DNA of 64,000 nt from JAAYBF01 sp963715445 (GTDB lineage: Bacteria; Actinomycetota; Thermoleophilia; Solirubrobacterales; Thermoleophilaceae). The stretch lies in the NCBI GenBank assembly GCA_963715445.1, contig OY970240.1:620001-684000 (forward strand), given 5' to 3'. Position 1 is the stretch's first letter. Every line of letters starts with the position of its first letter. Made by a program: the position numbers and the translations under genes. This document shows positions 50,171-59,115 of this stretch, piece after piece. The notes under the pieces were generated by a model. The model was not told the DNA's origin. It saw only the letters and a list, made by a program, of their open reading frames with translations, and did no database searches.

Positions 50171-51625
50171 TCAGGCACTTGCCCACCCGCGCGAGCGCTC
50201 GAGCGCCCTGTGCCAGTCGGCCAGCAGCTCCTCGCGCTGCGCCTCCGCCATCCGCGGCTCGTAGCGGGCGGCCGCCCGCCACATCCCCCGCACGTCCTGC
50301 TCGCTCCAGAGATCCACCGCCACCCCCGCCAGGAAGGCGGCTCCGAGCGCGGTCGTCTCCGACACCTGGGGAACCACCACGGGCACTCCCAGCACATCCG
50401 CCTGGAAGCGCATCAGCCATGAGTTGTGCACCGCACCGCCGTCGGCCTTCAGCTCGCTGAAGGCGATTCCTGACGCCTCCTCCATCGCCCGCACCGCGTC
50501 TACTGTCTGGTAGGCGATCGCCTCGAGAGTCGCCCGGGCGAGGTGCGCGCGCCCGGTGCCGCGGGTCAGCCCGACGATCGTGCCGCGCGCGTACGGATCC
50601 CAGTGCGGCGAGCCGAGGCCTGTGAAGGCCGGCACGAGATAGACCCCGTCGTTCGAGTCGAGCGAGCGCGCCAGCTCCTCCGTCTCGGACGCGGCCCGGA
50701 TGATCCCGAGACCGTCGCGCAGCCACTGGACCGCGGCGCCGGTTACGAAGATCGCCGCCTCGAGCGCGTAGTCGACGCGGCCGTTGACGCCCCAGGCAAC
50801 CGTCGTCAGCAGGCCGTCCTCGGAGGCCGGGCGCCGCTCGCCCGCGTTCTCGAGCACGAAGCTGCCGGTGCCGTAGGTGTTCTTGCCGAGCCCCGGCGAG
50901 TGGCAGGCCTGCCCGTAGAGCGCCGCCTGCTGATCGCCGGCGATGCCCGCAACGGGCACCGAGCCGCCGAACTCGGAGGTCTCACCGTAGACGTGCGCGC
51001 TCGGGCAGGGATCCGGCAGCGCGTCCGGCGATACGCCGAGGAGGTCGCACAGCTCGGGGTCCCAGCGCAGGCGCTCGATGTCGAACAGCAGCGTGCGGGA
51101 GGCGTTCGAGTAGTCGGTGGCGTGACGGCCGGTGAGCTTGTGCACGAGCCAGGAGTCGACCGTCCCGAACACGGCTCGTGCGGGGTCCACGCCGCCCTCG
51201 CGGATCATCCACTCGATCTTGGTGCCGGAGAAGTAGGGGTCGAGCACGAGCCCGGTCCGCTCGCGCACGAGCGCCTCGTGGCCGGCCTCGCGCAGCTCGT
51301 CACAGCGGGCGGCGGTGCGGCGGTCCTGCCAGACGAGCGCTCGGTGCAGCGGCTCACCCGTCGAGCGGTCCCAGGCGACGACCGTCTCGCGCTGGTTGGA
51401 GATCCCGATCCCGGCGAGCGCGCGGCCGTCTATTCCGGCCGCGTCGAGGGCCTCCCGGCCCACTCTCCGGGTCACCTCCCATATCTCGCTCGCGTCGTGC
51501 TCGACCCAGCCGGGGCGCGGGAAGTGCTGGCCGAACTCGCTGTAGGCACGGCCCGCGATTTGGCCCTCGGAGTCGAACACGAGCGCCGTCGAACCGGTCG
51601 TCCCCTGGTCGAGCGCGAGGATCAC
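50171..51625 (-). CDS. glpK: Glycerol kinase
   Basis: A 484-residue FGGY kinase from GTG 51625. N-terminal phosphate motif LALDQGTTGST; glycerol contacts in SNQRETVVAWDR and WQDRRTA; the ADP site GTGSFVL with DGGAVHNSWLMRFQ and ETTALGAAFLAG. It phosphorylates glycerol to glycerol-3-phosphate in the cytoplasm. Neither a glycerol facilitator nor GlpD is in the window. Confidence 0.96.
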   Translation of the reverse strand: MILALDQGTTGSTALVFDSEGQIAGRAYSEFGQHFPRPGWVEHDASEIWEVTRRVGREALDAAGIDGRALAGIGISNQRETVVAWDRSTGEPLHRALVWQDRRTAARCDELREAGHEALVRERTGLVLDPYFSGTKIEWMIREGGVDPARAVFGTVDSWLVHKLTGRHATDYSNASRTLLFDIERLRWDPELCDLLGVSPDALPDPCPSAHVYGETSEFGGSVPVAGIAGDQQAALYGQACHSPGLGKNTYGTGSFVLENAGERRPASEDGLLTTVAWGVNGRVDYALEAAIFVTGAAVQWLRDGLGIIRAASETEELARSLDSNDGVYLVPAFTGLGSPHWDPYARGTIVGLTRGTGRAHLARATLEAIAYQTVDAVRAMEEASGIAFSELKADGGAVHNSWLMRFQADVLGVPVVVPQVSETTALGAAFLAGVAVDLWSEQDVRGMWRAAARYEPRMAEAQREELLADWHRALERSRGWASA

Positions 51626-51726
51626 CCGGCCATCCTATGCGCGTGCGTCGGCCGTCCGACGCAGCCGCGCGCCGCTGTATCGTGGCGCCGCGCAGGGTCG
51701 GCTGTCTCACACCAGAGGAGGATGCG

Positions 51727-51939
51727 TTGCCCAACGTCGAGGCCCACATCACCGGAACCGTTTGGAAGGTCGAGTGCGAGGTCGGCCAGACGGTCGAGGA
51801 GGGCGACACGGTGGTGATCATCGAGTCGATGAAGATGGAGATGCCCGTGGAGGCCGAGGACGACGGCAAGGTCGCCGAGATCAAGTGCGCCGAGGGCCAG
51901 TCGGTCAGCGAGGGTGAGGTGTTGGTCGTCCTTGAGTAG
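51727..51939 (+). CDS. Free-standing biotin carboxyl carrier protein
   Basis: A 70-residue single-domain biotinyl carrier. Biotin attachment motif ESMKMEMP is in the expected central position and PNVEAHITGTVWKV is the start. TTG 51727 is chosen because GAGGAGG lies 6 nt upstream; a nearby ATG is out of frame. A free-standing carrier of this size can serve a multi-subunit acyl-CoA carboxylase; the beta subunit gene at 37535 is a possible partner. The next gene overlaps its stop. Confidence 0.9.
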   Translation: MPNVEAHITGTVWKVECEVGQTVEEGDTVVIIESMKMEMPVEAEDDGKVAEIKCAEGQSVSEGEVLVVLE

Positions 51940-52732
51940 CTCCGAGCTGGCATCCGGCAAGCTCGTCCTCGACGAGCCCGCCCCCGGCGTCGCGCGGCTG
52001 CGGGTGTCCAACGAGGACCGCCGCGGCGCGCTCGACCACGAGATCCTCGACACGCTCGCCGAGACGGTCGCCGAGCTCGACGCCCGCTGCCTGATCCTGA
52101 CCGGCACCGGGCCCGTGTTCTCCGCCGGCTACGACCTCGGGAACCTCGAGGGCCGCGAGTTCGAGGAGAACGCGGAGAAGCTCGTAGCCCACCCCTTCCA
52201 CGCCGCGATCGAGGCGCTCGAGGGCTTCCCCTTCCCGGTGATCGCGCAGATCAACGGCCACGCGATCGGCGGCGGCCTGGAGCTGGCGCTGACCTGCGAC
52301 ATACGGATCGCCAAGCGCGGCGTGAAGCTCGGCATGCCGCCGGCGAAGCTCGGCCTCGTCTACTCGCACACCGGGCTGCGGAAGTTCCTCGACGTGTGCG
52401 GCCCGGCGAACACCGCCGAGCTGTTCTACGTCGGGCGCAACGTCGAAGCCGACCGGGCGCTGGCGATGGGCCTGGTCAACCACGTCGTGGAGCCCGGCGA
52501 GCTGGAGGAGCGAACGGTGTTCATGGCCGCCGAGATCGCGAGCAACGCGCCGCTCTCGCTGCGCGGCAACAAGCGCATCCTGCGCGAGCTGCGCCGGCAC
52601 GCCGCGGCGCTGCCCGAGGAGGTGGAGCGCGAGCTGATCGAGCTGCGCGAGTCCTGCTTCCGCACCGAGGACTTCCGCGAGGGCGTGCGCGCCTTCGGCG
52701 AGAAGCGCCCGCCGAACTGGACCGGCCGCTAG
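51932..52732 (+). CDS. Enoyl-CoA hydratase/isomerase family protein
   Basis: A 266-residue crotonase; TTG 51932 overlaps the carrier stop by 8 nt, with GTG 51914 as an alternative. Oxyanion and CoA motifs FSAGYDLGNL and NGHAIGGGLELALTCDI. The first catalytic Glu of hydratases is in GGGLELAL-type position, while the second site reads GMPPAKLGLVYSHT without the usual Glu, so isomerase or other crotonase chemistry is as likely as hydration. Confidence 0.92.
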   Translation: MSSSELASGKLVLDEPAPGVARLRVSNEDRRGALDHEILDTLAETVAELDARCLILTGTGPVFSAGYDLGNLEGREFEENAEKLVAHPFHAAIEALEGFPFPVIAQINGHAIGGGLELALTCDIRIAKRGVKLGMPPAKLGLVYSHTGLRKFLDVCGPANTAELFYVGRNVEADRALAMGLVNHVVEPGELEERTVFMAAEIASNAPLSLRGNKRILRELRRHAAALPEEVERELIELRESCFRTEDFREGVRAFGEKRPPNWTGR

Positions 52733-52790
52733 CGCCTCTCGTAACGCCGCTGCGCTGATCGGTGCGCCGGCGGGCGCGAACCTCTGGGGC

Positions 52791-53786
52791 GTGTCCCCCC
52801 GCCCTCTTACTCCGCATCTGCCTGTTGGGCATGTTGCGGCCACATTGCGGCCGGAACAGGCCCAACAGCGGTCGGAACAGGCGATCGGGCGCGCGGCGCG
52901 CTCCCAGCACGGCGTCATCACCCTCGCCCAACTCGAGCGCCTCGGACTCAGCGCCCGCGCGGTGCGCCACCGAGTAGCGGCGGGCCGGCTGCGCCGCCTG
53001 CACAGGGGCGTCTACGCAGTCCACCCACCCAGCCGGGAAGGGCGCTGGATGGCGGCGGTTCTCGCCTGCGGTGAGGGAGCGCTGCTGTCCCACCGCTCTG
53101 CGGCCGCCCTATGGGGCATGCTCGACACACGCGGAGAGACAGTCGAAGTCTCTATCCCCACCAGGGCGGGCCGCCTTCGAACGGGCATCCGCACACACCG
53201 CGGCGAGGGAATCGCGGCGGCGGACGTCGCGACGCTGTCCGAGATCCCCTGCACGGCCTTGCCGAGGACGCTGCTCGACCTGGCCACGGTGGCAGACATG
53301 CGGACGCTGGCACGCGCGCTGGAGCGCGCCGAGGAGCTGCGGATGTTCGACCTCCGAGAAGTCGACGAACTGCTGTCGCGCAGCCGCCGGCGACACGGTG
53401 CCCCTGCCCTCCGAGCCGCGCTCGCGAACCTGCGCGACCTCACCCTCACGCGCAGCGAGGCGGAGGAGCGGACGCTCGCGATCGTGATCGAGGCGGGCTT
53501 GCCGAAGCCCGAGGTGAACGTGTGGATGCCGCTGCCGGAGGGCGGTGGCTATCGGCCCGATTTCCTCTGGCGGGATCTGCGCCTGATCGTTGAGGTGGAC
53601 GGTCGCGCGCACCATGCGCGCCGCCAAGCGTTCGAGCACGACCGGCGGCGCGACCGCCGCTTGGCGCTCGCCGGCTACGAGACCCGTCGCTACTCGGCCG
53701 CCGAGGTGCTGCGCGAACCGGAGCGCGTGGGGAGCGAGCTGCGCGCGCTCCTCGAGGTGAGCGCGGTTGAGAGGCAGCACCGCTGA
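52791..53786 (+). CDS. AbiEi-like winged-helix plus DUF559/Vsr-like nuclease-fold protein
   Basis: About 331 residues from GTG 52791; TTG 52845 is an alternative that would leave an inverted repeat in the leader. N-terminal winged helix of the AbiEi_4 type (SQHGVITLAQLERLGLSARA, then VRHRVAAGRLRRLHRGVYAV), a middle segment with LSHRSAAALWG, and a C-terminal PD-(D/E)xK-like domain: YRPDFLWRDLRLIVEVDGRAH in two parts followed by ARRQAFEHDRRRDRRLALAG. AbiEi alone is an antitoxin; here no AbiEii toxin gene is adjacent. Likely a solitary DNA-binding/nuclease protein of unknown role. Confidence 0.85.
   Translation: MSPRPLTPHLPVGHVAATLRPEQAQQRSEQAIGRAARSQHGVITLAQLERLGLSARAVRHRVAAGRLRRLHRGVYAVHPPSREGRWMAAVLACGEGALLSHRSAAALWGMLDTRGETVEVSIPTRAGRLRTGIRTHRGEGIAAADVATLSEIPCTALPRTLLDLATVADMRTLARALERAEELRMFDLREVDELLSRSRRRHGAPALRAALANLRDLTLTRSEAEERTLAIVIEAGLPKPEVNVWMPLPEGGGYRPDFLWRDLRLIVEVDGRAHHARRQAFEHDRRRDRRLALAGYETRRYSAAEVLREPERVGSELRALLEVSAVERQHR
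52822..52868 (+). repeat. Inverted repeat at the 5' end of the AbiEi-like gene
   Basis: CTGTTGGGC (52822-52830) and GCCCAACAG (52860-52868) are perfect complements; TTGCGGCC is repeated directly twice inside, and CGGAACAGGC is repeated either side of the right arm. It might be an autoregulatory operator or a leader hairpin if translation begins at TTG 52845. Confidence 0.5.
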
Positions 53787-53849
53787 CGGCTGACGCGGCC
53801 GACCGGTAGGGGATGATCTGGGCTGCACAGCCAGCCCAAGGAGGACCGC

Positions 53850-54917
53850 ATGAGCTATGGCGACCACATCACGCGCAACCGCGGCGCGACTCGCTTCCTG
53901 CTGTTCGCGCTGGGGATACCGCAGGCGCTGATCGGGTTCTGGGCGCTGCTGGCGCCAAGCTCCTTCTACGACGACTTCCCGGCCGGCACGAACGGCTGGG
54001 TCAACCCGCTCGGCCCATTCGACGAGCACCTCGTGACCGACGTCGGCGCGCTGTTCGTGGCGCTGGGGTTCCTGCTCTCGTTCGCGGCGGTCAGCCTGCG
54101 GCGGGGCACGGTGATCGCCTCCGCGATCGCCTGGCTGATCTTCTCGGTCCCCCACTTCCTCTGGCACGTCTTCAACCTCGAGCCGTACGGAACCGCCGAC
54201 GCCGCCGGCAACACCGCCGCGCTTGCGTGGACCGTGCTCGGTGGCGCGCTGGTGCTGTGGCTCGCTCGGCCTCAGCGACCCGAGCGGCCTCAGCGGCCTC
54301 AGCAGGCAGAGCGCCCGGGGACGGCCACGCCGGCGGACGGCCAGACCCGCATCGAGGGAGTGACCGACAAGCGCGGAGGGCTGATCGCACGCGCGAGCTT
54401 CAAGTACAGCCGCAAGACGCTCGGCACCGTGATGGAGCCCACGCGCGTGTACGCCCACCACCCCACGATCCTCACCGGCTACGGCGCACTCGAGCTCGCC
54501 ACGGAGAAGGCCGACCGCGTGCAGCCGGGGCTCAAGAGGCTCGCCTCGACGAAGGCCGCCGCCCTCTCAGGCTGCGAGTTCTGCATGGACATCTCCTCGA
54601 TGCTCTCCGGCGAGGCGGGGATCAGCGAGGCGCAGTTGCGCGCTCTGCCAGAGCACTCCACGAGCAACGAGTTCACGGAGGTCGAGAAGCTGGTGCTCGA
54701 CCTCGCCGTGGGCATGACCCGGACGCCGATCGAGGTGCCCGAGGAGCTCTTCGCGCGCCTGCGCGAGCACTTCGACGAGGCGCAGCTGGTGGAGCTGGCC
54801 AACGAGATCGCTCTGGAGAACTACCGCGCCCGCTTCAACTGGGCGTTCGGGATCGGCTCCCAGGGCTTCGTCGGCGAGGGCGCGTTCTGCGTCCGCGCCG
54901 AGAACGTCGCCGACTAG
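53850..54917 (+). CDS. Four-helix membrane domain fused to carboxymuconolactone decarboxylase/AhpD-like domain
   Basis: A 355-residue protein from ATG 53850 (AGGAGG 8 nt upstream). Residues 1-~135 form about four membrane helices with no family I recognise; a Pro/Gln/Arg-rich linker (RPQRPERPQRPQQ) follows; residues ~165-355 are a CMD/AhpD domain with the redox motif SGCEFCMDIS (Cys-x2-Cys near 241-244). AhpD-like domains act as thiol peroxidases, here probably tethered to the inner face of the membrane. Confidence 0.88.
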   Translation: MSYGDHITRNRGATRFLLFALGIPQALIGFWALLAPSSFYDDFPAGTNGWVNPLGPFDEHLVTDVGALFVALGFLLSFAAVSLRRGTVIASAIAWLIFSVPHFLWHVFNLEPYGTADAAGNTAALAWTVLGGALVLWLARPQRPERPQRPQQAERPGTATPADGQTRIEGVTDKRGGLIARASFKYSRKTLGTVMEPTRVYAHHPTILTGYGALELATEKADRVQPGLKRLASTKAAALSGCEFCMDISSMLSGEAGISEAQLRALPEHSTSNEFTEVEKLVLDLAVGMTRTPIEVPEELFARLREHFDEAQLVELANEIALENYRARFNWAFGIGSQGFVGEGAFCVRAENVAD

Positions 54918-55062
54918 ACGGGGACCGGCCGCCAACCTGAGGCGGTGCGTCCGCCACCCTGGAGCGTCCGCCCACTCCACGAAGCCTCCCGCGCAGACCC
55001 CTCATCCGTCCGACCGCGGGCCTAGCTTGGCGGAAACCTCCCACCCCCGAGGAGCTCCCAGC

Positions 55063-56226
55063 TTGCCCCCGCTGATCAGCCGAGAAGAAGCCCTGCGCCT
55101 GGGCGAGATCGAGGACCACGCCGAGATCGAGGCGCTCATCGAGCGCGCCTGGGAGGCGCGCGTCGAGCACTTCGGCGATTCGACCGACATGTGCTCACTG
55201 GTCAACGCCAAGTCGGGCGGGTGCGCCGAGGACTGCGGCTTCTGCGCCCAGTCGCGCTTCGCCGAGGCGGACACGCCGATGCACGCGATGATGACTCCCG
55301 ATCAGATCCTGGAGCACGCGCGCGCCGCCGAGGCCGCCGGCGCCCACCGCTTCTGCATGGTCACCCAGGGCCAGGGGCTGTCCAAGCGGGACTTCGAGAA
55401 CATCCTCGAGGGCGCGAAGCTCGTCGCCGAGCAGACGAACCTCAAGCGCTGCGCATCGATCGGGCACATGTCCGTCAAGCGGGCCAAGCAGCTCAAGGAG
55501 GCGGGGATCCAGCGGGTCCACCACAACGTGGAGACCGCCGAGAGCTACTACCCGGAGGTCTCCAGCACCGTCCGCTACGAGGGTCGCCTGCGCACCATCG
55601 AGGCTGTCGAGGAGGCAGGGCTCGAGACCTGCGTCGGCGGCATCCTGAACCTCGGCGAGACGCGCGAGCAGCGGGTCGAGATGGCCTTCGAGCTCTCGAA
55701 GATCGACCCGACGAGCGTGCCGATCAACATGCTCAACCCGCGGCCGGGCACCAAGTTCGGCGATCGCGACTACATGGACCCGTGGGAGGCGGTCAAGTGG
55801 ATCGCGATCTTCCGGCTGATCCTCCCAAACGCCCTGTTCAGGCTTTGCGGCGGTCGGGTGGAGAACCTCGGCGAGCTTCACTCGCTCGCGGTCAAGGCCG
55901 GCATCAACGGAGTGATGATGGGCAACTTCCTCACCACCCTCGGCTCGGAGCCCGAGGACGACCGCGCGATGTTCGAGGAGCTGGGCCTCAACGTGGCGCG
56001 CCAGCCCGACAACGGCGCGAACCCGCGGCCCGACAACCGCGACGGCTGGCTCGACGGCGAGACGCCGCACACGCCGATCGACGAGCTGATCGACACGCAG
56101 GCCCAGGCGCCGTTCTGGAACCCGGAGATCCAGCTGCGCCGGGTCAAGAAGGGGAAGGTGCCGCCACGCCCGGACGGCGCGCCAAACAGGGGGCTCGAGA
56201 TCCACCACGTGGAAGGAGCCCCGTGA
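55063..56226 (+). CDS. bioB: Biotin synthase
   Basis: A 387-residue radical SAM enzyme from TTG 55063 with GAGGAG 8 nt upstream (TTG 55027 is alternative). The cluster motif is CAEDCGFC (Cys-x3-Cys-x2-Cys, about residues 52-59); second-cluster residues include Cys in MVTQGQ-region, RCASIGHMS, ETCVGGI and the Arg in NPRPGTKF. It inserts sulfur into dethiobiotin. The ~65 residues after the usual end (DGWLDGETPHTPIDELI onward) are an extension. First gene of bioB-bioF-bioD, GTGA overlap with bioF. Confidence 0.96.
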   Translation: MPPLISREEALRLGEIEDHAEIEALIERAWEARVEHFGDSTDMCSLVNAKSGGCAEDCGFCAQSRFAEADTPMHAMMTPDQILEHARAAEAAGAHRFCMVTQGQGLSKRDFENILEGAKLVAEQTNLKRCASIGHMSVKRAKQLKEAGIQRVHHNVETAESYYPEVSSTVRYEGRLRTIEAVEEAGLETCVGGILNLGETREQRVEMAFELSKIDPTSVPINMLNPRPGTKFGDRDYMDPWEAVKWIAIFRLILPNALFRLCGGRVENLGELHSLAVKAGINGVMMGNFLTTLGSEPEDDRAMFEELGLNVARQPDNGANPRPDNRDGWLDGETPHTPIDELIDTQAQAPFWNPEIQLRRVKKGKVPPRPDGAPNRGLEIHHVEGAP

Positions 56227-57473
56227 CCGACATCGAGAGCGCACTCAGCGAGATCCGCGACCGCGGCCTGTACCGGCGGATGCGGATGATCTCGGGTCCT
56301 CAAGGGCCGCGCGTCCTGCTGGACGGGCGGCCCGTTCTGCTTCTGTGCTCGAACAACTACCTAGGGCTGGCCGACCATCCACGCGTGCGAGAGGCGGCCG
56401 CGGAGGCCGCTATGCGCTACGGCGCAGGCGCAGGCGCCTCGCGCCTGATCTCGGGCAACATGCGCATCCACCGCCGCCTCGAGGAGCGCCTCGCCGAGTT
56501 CAAGGGCTACGAGACCTCGCTCCTGTTCGGATCCGGCTTTCTCGCCAACACCGGCGTCGTTCAGGCCCTGGCGCGCAAGGGCGAGGTCGTGTTCTCCGAC
56601 GCGCTCAACCACGCGAGCATCGTCGACGGCTGCCGGCTCGCCGGGGCGGAGTGCTTCGTATACGAGCATCGCAACCTCGACCACCTCGCCTGGGGGCTCG
56701 AGCAGGCAGGCGGGCGCGGCAGCCTGATCGTCACCGACGGGGTGTTCTCGATGGACGGCGACATCGCGCCGCTGGAGGGCATAGTCGAGCTGGCGGGCCG
56801 CCACGACGCGCGCGTGATGGTGGATGACGCGCACGGCACCGGGACGCTCGGGCCAGACGGCCGCGGCTCCGTTGCCGCCGCGGGGCTCGAGGACGAGGTC
56901 GACGTGCTCGTGGGGACGCTCGGCAAGTCGCTCGGCTCCTACGGCGCCTACGTCTGCTGCGACAAGCAGATGGCGAAGTACCTGGTGAACACCGCCCGCA
57001 CGCTGATCTACTCGACGGCGCTCGCACCGCCCCAGGTGGCCGCGGCGATGGCGGCGCTCGAGCTGCTGCGCGAGGAGCCGCGGCGAGTCGAGCGGCTCCA
57101 GCGCAACGCGGCGGTGCTGCGCGAGGCGCTCGGCGAGCAGGGTGTCCCCGCCGGCGCCGGCGAGACCCCGATCGTGCCGCTGATCCTCGGCGAGGCCGAC
57201 GCTGCCGTGGCGGCCAGCGAGCGGGCGCTCGAGCGCGGGGTGTTCGCCCAGGCGATCCGCCCTCCCACCGTGCCGGCGGGATCTGCCCGCCTGCGGCTCA
57301 CGGTGATGGCCTCGCACACCAAGTCGGAGCTTCGCGCGGCGGCGAAGGTGGTGGCGAAGGCGATCCCCGCCGAGGCACGCCGGGCAGCCGCGCAGAGGGC
57401 GCTCGACGCAGAGGCCGCGGCCATGCAGGCGGAGGCGCCGCGCGTCTTCGACGGCCTGGCCGACGCCGCCTAG
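56223..57473 (+). CDS. bioF: 8-amino-7-oxononanoate synthase
   Basis: A 416-residue PLP enzyme from GTG 56223. Motifs: CSNNYLGLADHP, SGNMRIHRRLEERLA, DDAHGTGTLG and the PLP lysine in GTLGKSLGSYGAY (about 236). It condenses pimeloyl-thioester with alanine. Related 2-amino-3-ketobutyrate CoA ligase cannot be told apart by sequence alone, but the bio context decides. The C-terminus has an extra Ala-rich helix. Confidence 0.95.
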   Translation: MTDIESALSEIRDRGLYRRMRMISGPQGPRVLLDGRPVLLLCSNNYLGLADHPRVREAAAEAAMRYGAGAGASRLISGNMRIHRRLEERLAEFKGYETSLLFGSGFLANTGVVQALARKGEVVFSDALNHASIVDGCRLAGAECFVYEHRNLDHLAWGLEQAGGRGSLIVTDGVFSMDGDIAPLEGIVELAGRHDARVMVDDAHGTGTLGPDGRGSVAAAGLEDEVDVLVGTLGKSLGSYGAYVCCDKQMAKYLVNTARTLIYSTALAPPQVAAAMAALELLREEPRRVERLQRNAAVLREALGEQGVPAGAGETPIVPLILGEADAAVAASERALERGVFAQAIRPPTVPAGSARLRLTVMASHTKSELRAAAKVVAKAIPAEARRAAAQRALDAEAAAMQAEAPRVFDGLADAA

Positions 57474-57483
57474 GAGGGCGCCG

Positions 57484-58173
57484 GTGCGCGGCGTCTTCGT
57501 AACCGGCACCGATACGGGGGCCGGCAAGTCTGTGGTGGCCGCCGCGATCTGCGCGGCGCTCGTGGCCCGCGGCGAGCGGGTGGCGGCGTTCAAGCCCGCG
57601 GTGACCGGCCTCGAAGAGCCGCCGCAGGAGGGCTGGCCGCACGATCACGAGCTGCTCGCGCGCGCGGCGGGAGGGCGCCAGCAGCCGGATGAGGTGACCC
57701 CGTACTCGTTCGGCCCAGCGCTCTCGCCCCACTACGCCGCCGAGCTTGCGGGCGTTCGCATCGATCCCGAGCGGATCCTCGCCGCCGCATGCGCGGCTGC
57801 GGGAGACGCCGATGCGCTCGTCTGCGAGGGAGTCGGCGGCCTGCTCGTGCCGCTCGCCGACGGCTACGCCGTGCGCGACCTCGCCTGCGACCTCCGGCTG
57901 CCCGTGGTGGTTGCCGCCAGGACGGGGCTCGGCACGATCAACCACACGCTGCTGACCGTCGAGTCCGCTCGCTCCGCGGGCCTGAGCGTCGCCGGGATCG
58001 TCATGACCCCGTGGAGCGATCCCGCTCCGATCGAGCAGTCGAACCGGGACACGATCGAACGCTTGGCGAAGGTGCCGGTGAGCGTCCTCGCGCCCACCTC
58101 TCCCGCCACGCTGGCTGCCGCCGGGGCCGCTCTGCCGATCGACGACTGGCTGAGCGGCCAGCCTTCCGGTTAG
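57484..58173 (+). CDS. bioD: Dethiobiotin synthetase
   Basis: A 229-residue ATP-dependent carboxylase from GTG 57484. P-loop GTDTGAGKS (8-16), the lysine in FKPAVTG, VCEGVGGLLVPL and NHTLLTVESAR. It closes the ureido ring of biotin. It starts 10 nt after bioF with AGGAGG just upstream, so it belongs to the same operon. The stop (TAG) forms part of the -10-like TAGGCT of the following gene. Confidence 0.95.
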   Translation: MRGVFVTGTDTGAGKSVVAAAICAALVARGERVAAFKPAVTGLEEPPQEGWPHDHELLARAAGGRQQPDEVTPYSFGPALSPHYAAELAGVRIDPERILAAACAAAGDADALVCEGVGGLLVPLADGYAVRDLACDLRLPVVVAARTGLGTINHTLLTVESARSAGLSVAGIVMTPWSDPAPIEQSNRDTIERLAKVPVSVLAPTSPATLAAAGAALPIDDWLSGQPSG

Positions 58174-58176
58174 GCT
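58171..58176 (+). promoter_or_regulatory. TAGGCT -10-like element, leaderless hydrolase start
   Basis: TAGGCT ends 8 nt before the ATG at 58185 and overlaps the bioD stop codon; no Shine-Dalgarno sequence is seen. Confidence 0.45.
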
Positions 58177-58184
58177 GCGCGCCG

Positions 58185-59111
58185 ATGCGTCGCCTGCTCC
58201 TGACCCTGCTCGTCCTGCTCGCCATCGCGCTCGCCGCCAACGCCGTCGTCGCCGGCTCCGAGACGAAGCCCGCCGAGGCCGACATCGGCCGGATCGTCTC
58301 TCTCCCCGAAGGTGACGTCCAGGTGCGCGAGCGCGGGCCCAAAGACGCTCCGGCGATCGTGCTGGTGCACTGCTACACGTGCTCGATGCACTGGTGGCGG
58401 CGGCTCGAGCCGCTGCTCGCGCGCGACAACCGCGTGATCTCCGTAGACCTGCTCGGGCACGGCGGCTCGGAGAAGCCCAAGGACGGCTACTCGATCGAGA
58501 ACCAGGCCGACATGGTCGCCTCCGTGCTTGAGGATCTGGATGTGCGCAAGGCGCTCGCCGTCGGCCAGTCGCTCGGCGGCCCGATCGTCACCGCGCTGGC
58601 CGAGCGCCACCGGCCGCTCGTGCGCGGCCTCGTGGTGATGGACTCGGCGCCCAGCGCCGAGTTCGCGAACCTTCCCGTCACCGCCAGGATCGCCCGGGCG
58701 CCGGTGATCGGCCCGGCGCTGCGGCGCATCACCCTGGACAGCGTCGTGCGCAACGAGCTGAGCAAGGCCTTCGCCGAGGGATTCGACGTGCCCGACCAGT
58801 TCGTCGAGGACCTGCGCAAGATGACCTTCAGTTCCTTCCGCAGCTCGGTCCTGGAGTCGCGCGACTACAGCGATGAGCGCACGCTCGACGACAGGCTCAC
58901 CGCCGTCGGCCTGCCGCTGCTCGTGGTCTTCGGAGCGGAGGACCGGATCGTCAAGCCCAAGGCGGCCGACGAGTACCGCGACGTCCCGAAAGCGCGCGTC
59001 GTGGAGCTGCCGGAAACCGGCCACACCCCCCAGATGGAGCGGCCGGCCCGCACCGCCGCGCTGATCCGCGGTCTGGACCGCACAACGCAGGGCGATCGGA
59101 AACGGAGATGA
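58185..59111 (+). CDS. Membrane-anchored or exported alpha/beta hydrolase
   Basis: A 308-residue alpha/beta hydrolase with an N-terminal signal or anchor (RRLLLTLLVLLAIALAANAV). Catalytic elements: nucleophile Ser in GQSLGG, Asp in FGAEDRIVKP and His in ETGHTPQ; oxyanion strand VLVHCYTCSMHWW. Its position after bioD invites comparison with BioH, which releases pimeloyl-ACP methyl ester, but BioH is cytosolic and the signal segment argues against that role. Confidence 0.88.
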   Translation: MRRLLLTLLVLLAIALAANAVVAGSETKPAEADIGRIVSLPEGDVQVRERGPKDAPAIVLVHCYTCSMHWWRRLEPLLARDNRVISVDLLGHGGSEKPKDGYSIENQADMVASVLEDLDVRKALAVGQSLGGPIVTALAERHRPLVRGLVVMDSAPSAEFANLPVTARIARAPVIGPALRRITLDSVVRNELSKAFAEGFDVPDQFVEDLRKMTFSSFRSSVLESRDYSDERTLDDRLTAVGLPLLVVFGAEDRIVKPKAADEYRDVPKARVVELPETGHTPQMERPARTAALIRGLDRTTQGDRKRR

Positions 59112-59115
59112 GCGC

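Noticed and set aside
58185..59111. Hydrolase as BioH
   Set aside because: An N-terminal signal or anchor segment is incompatible with a cytosolic pimeloyl-ACP esterase; position alone is weak evidence.
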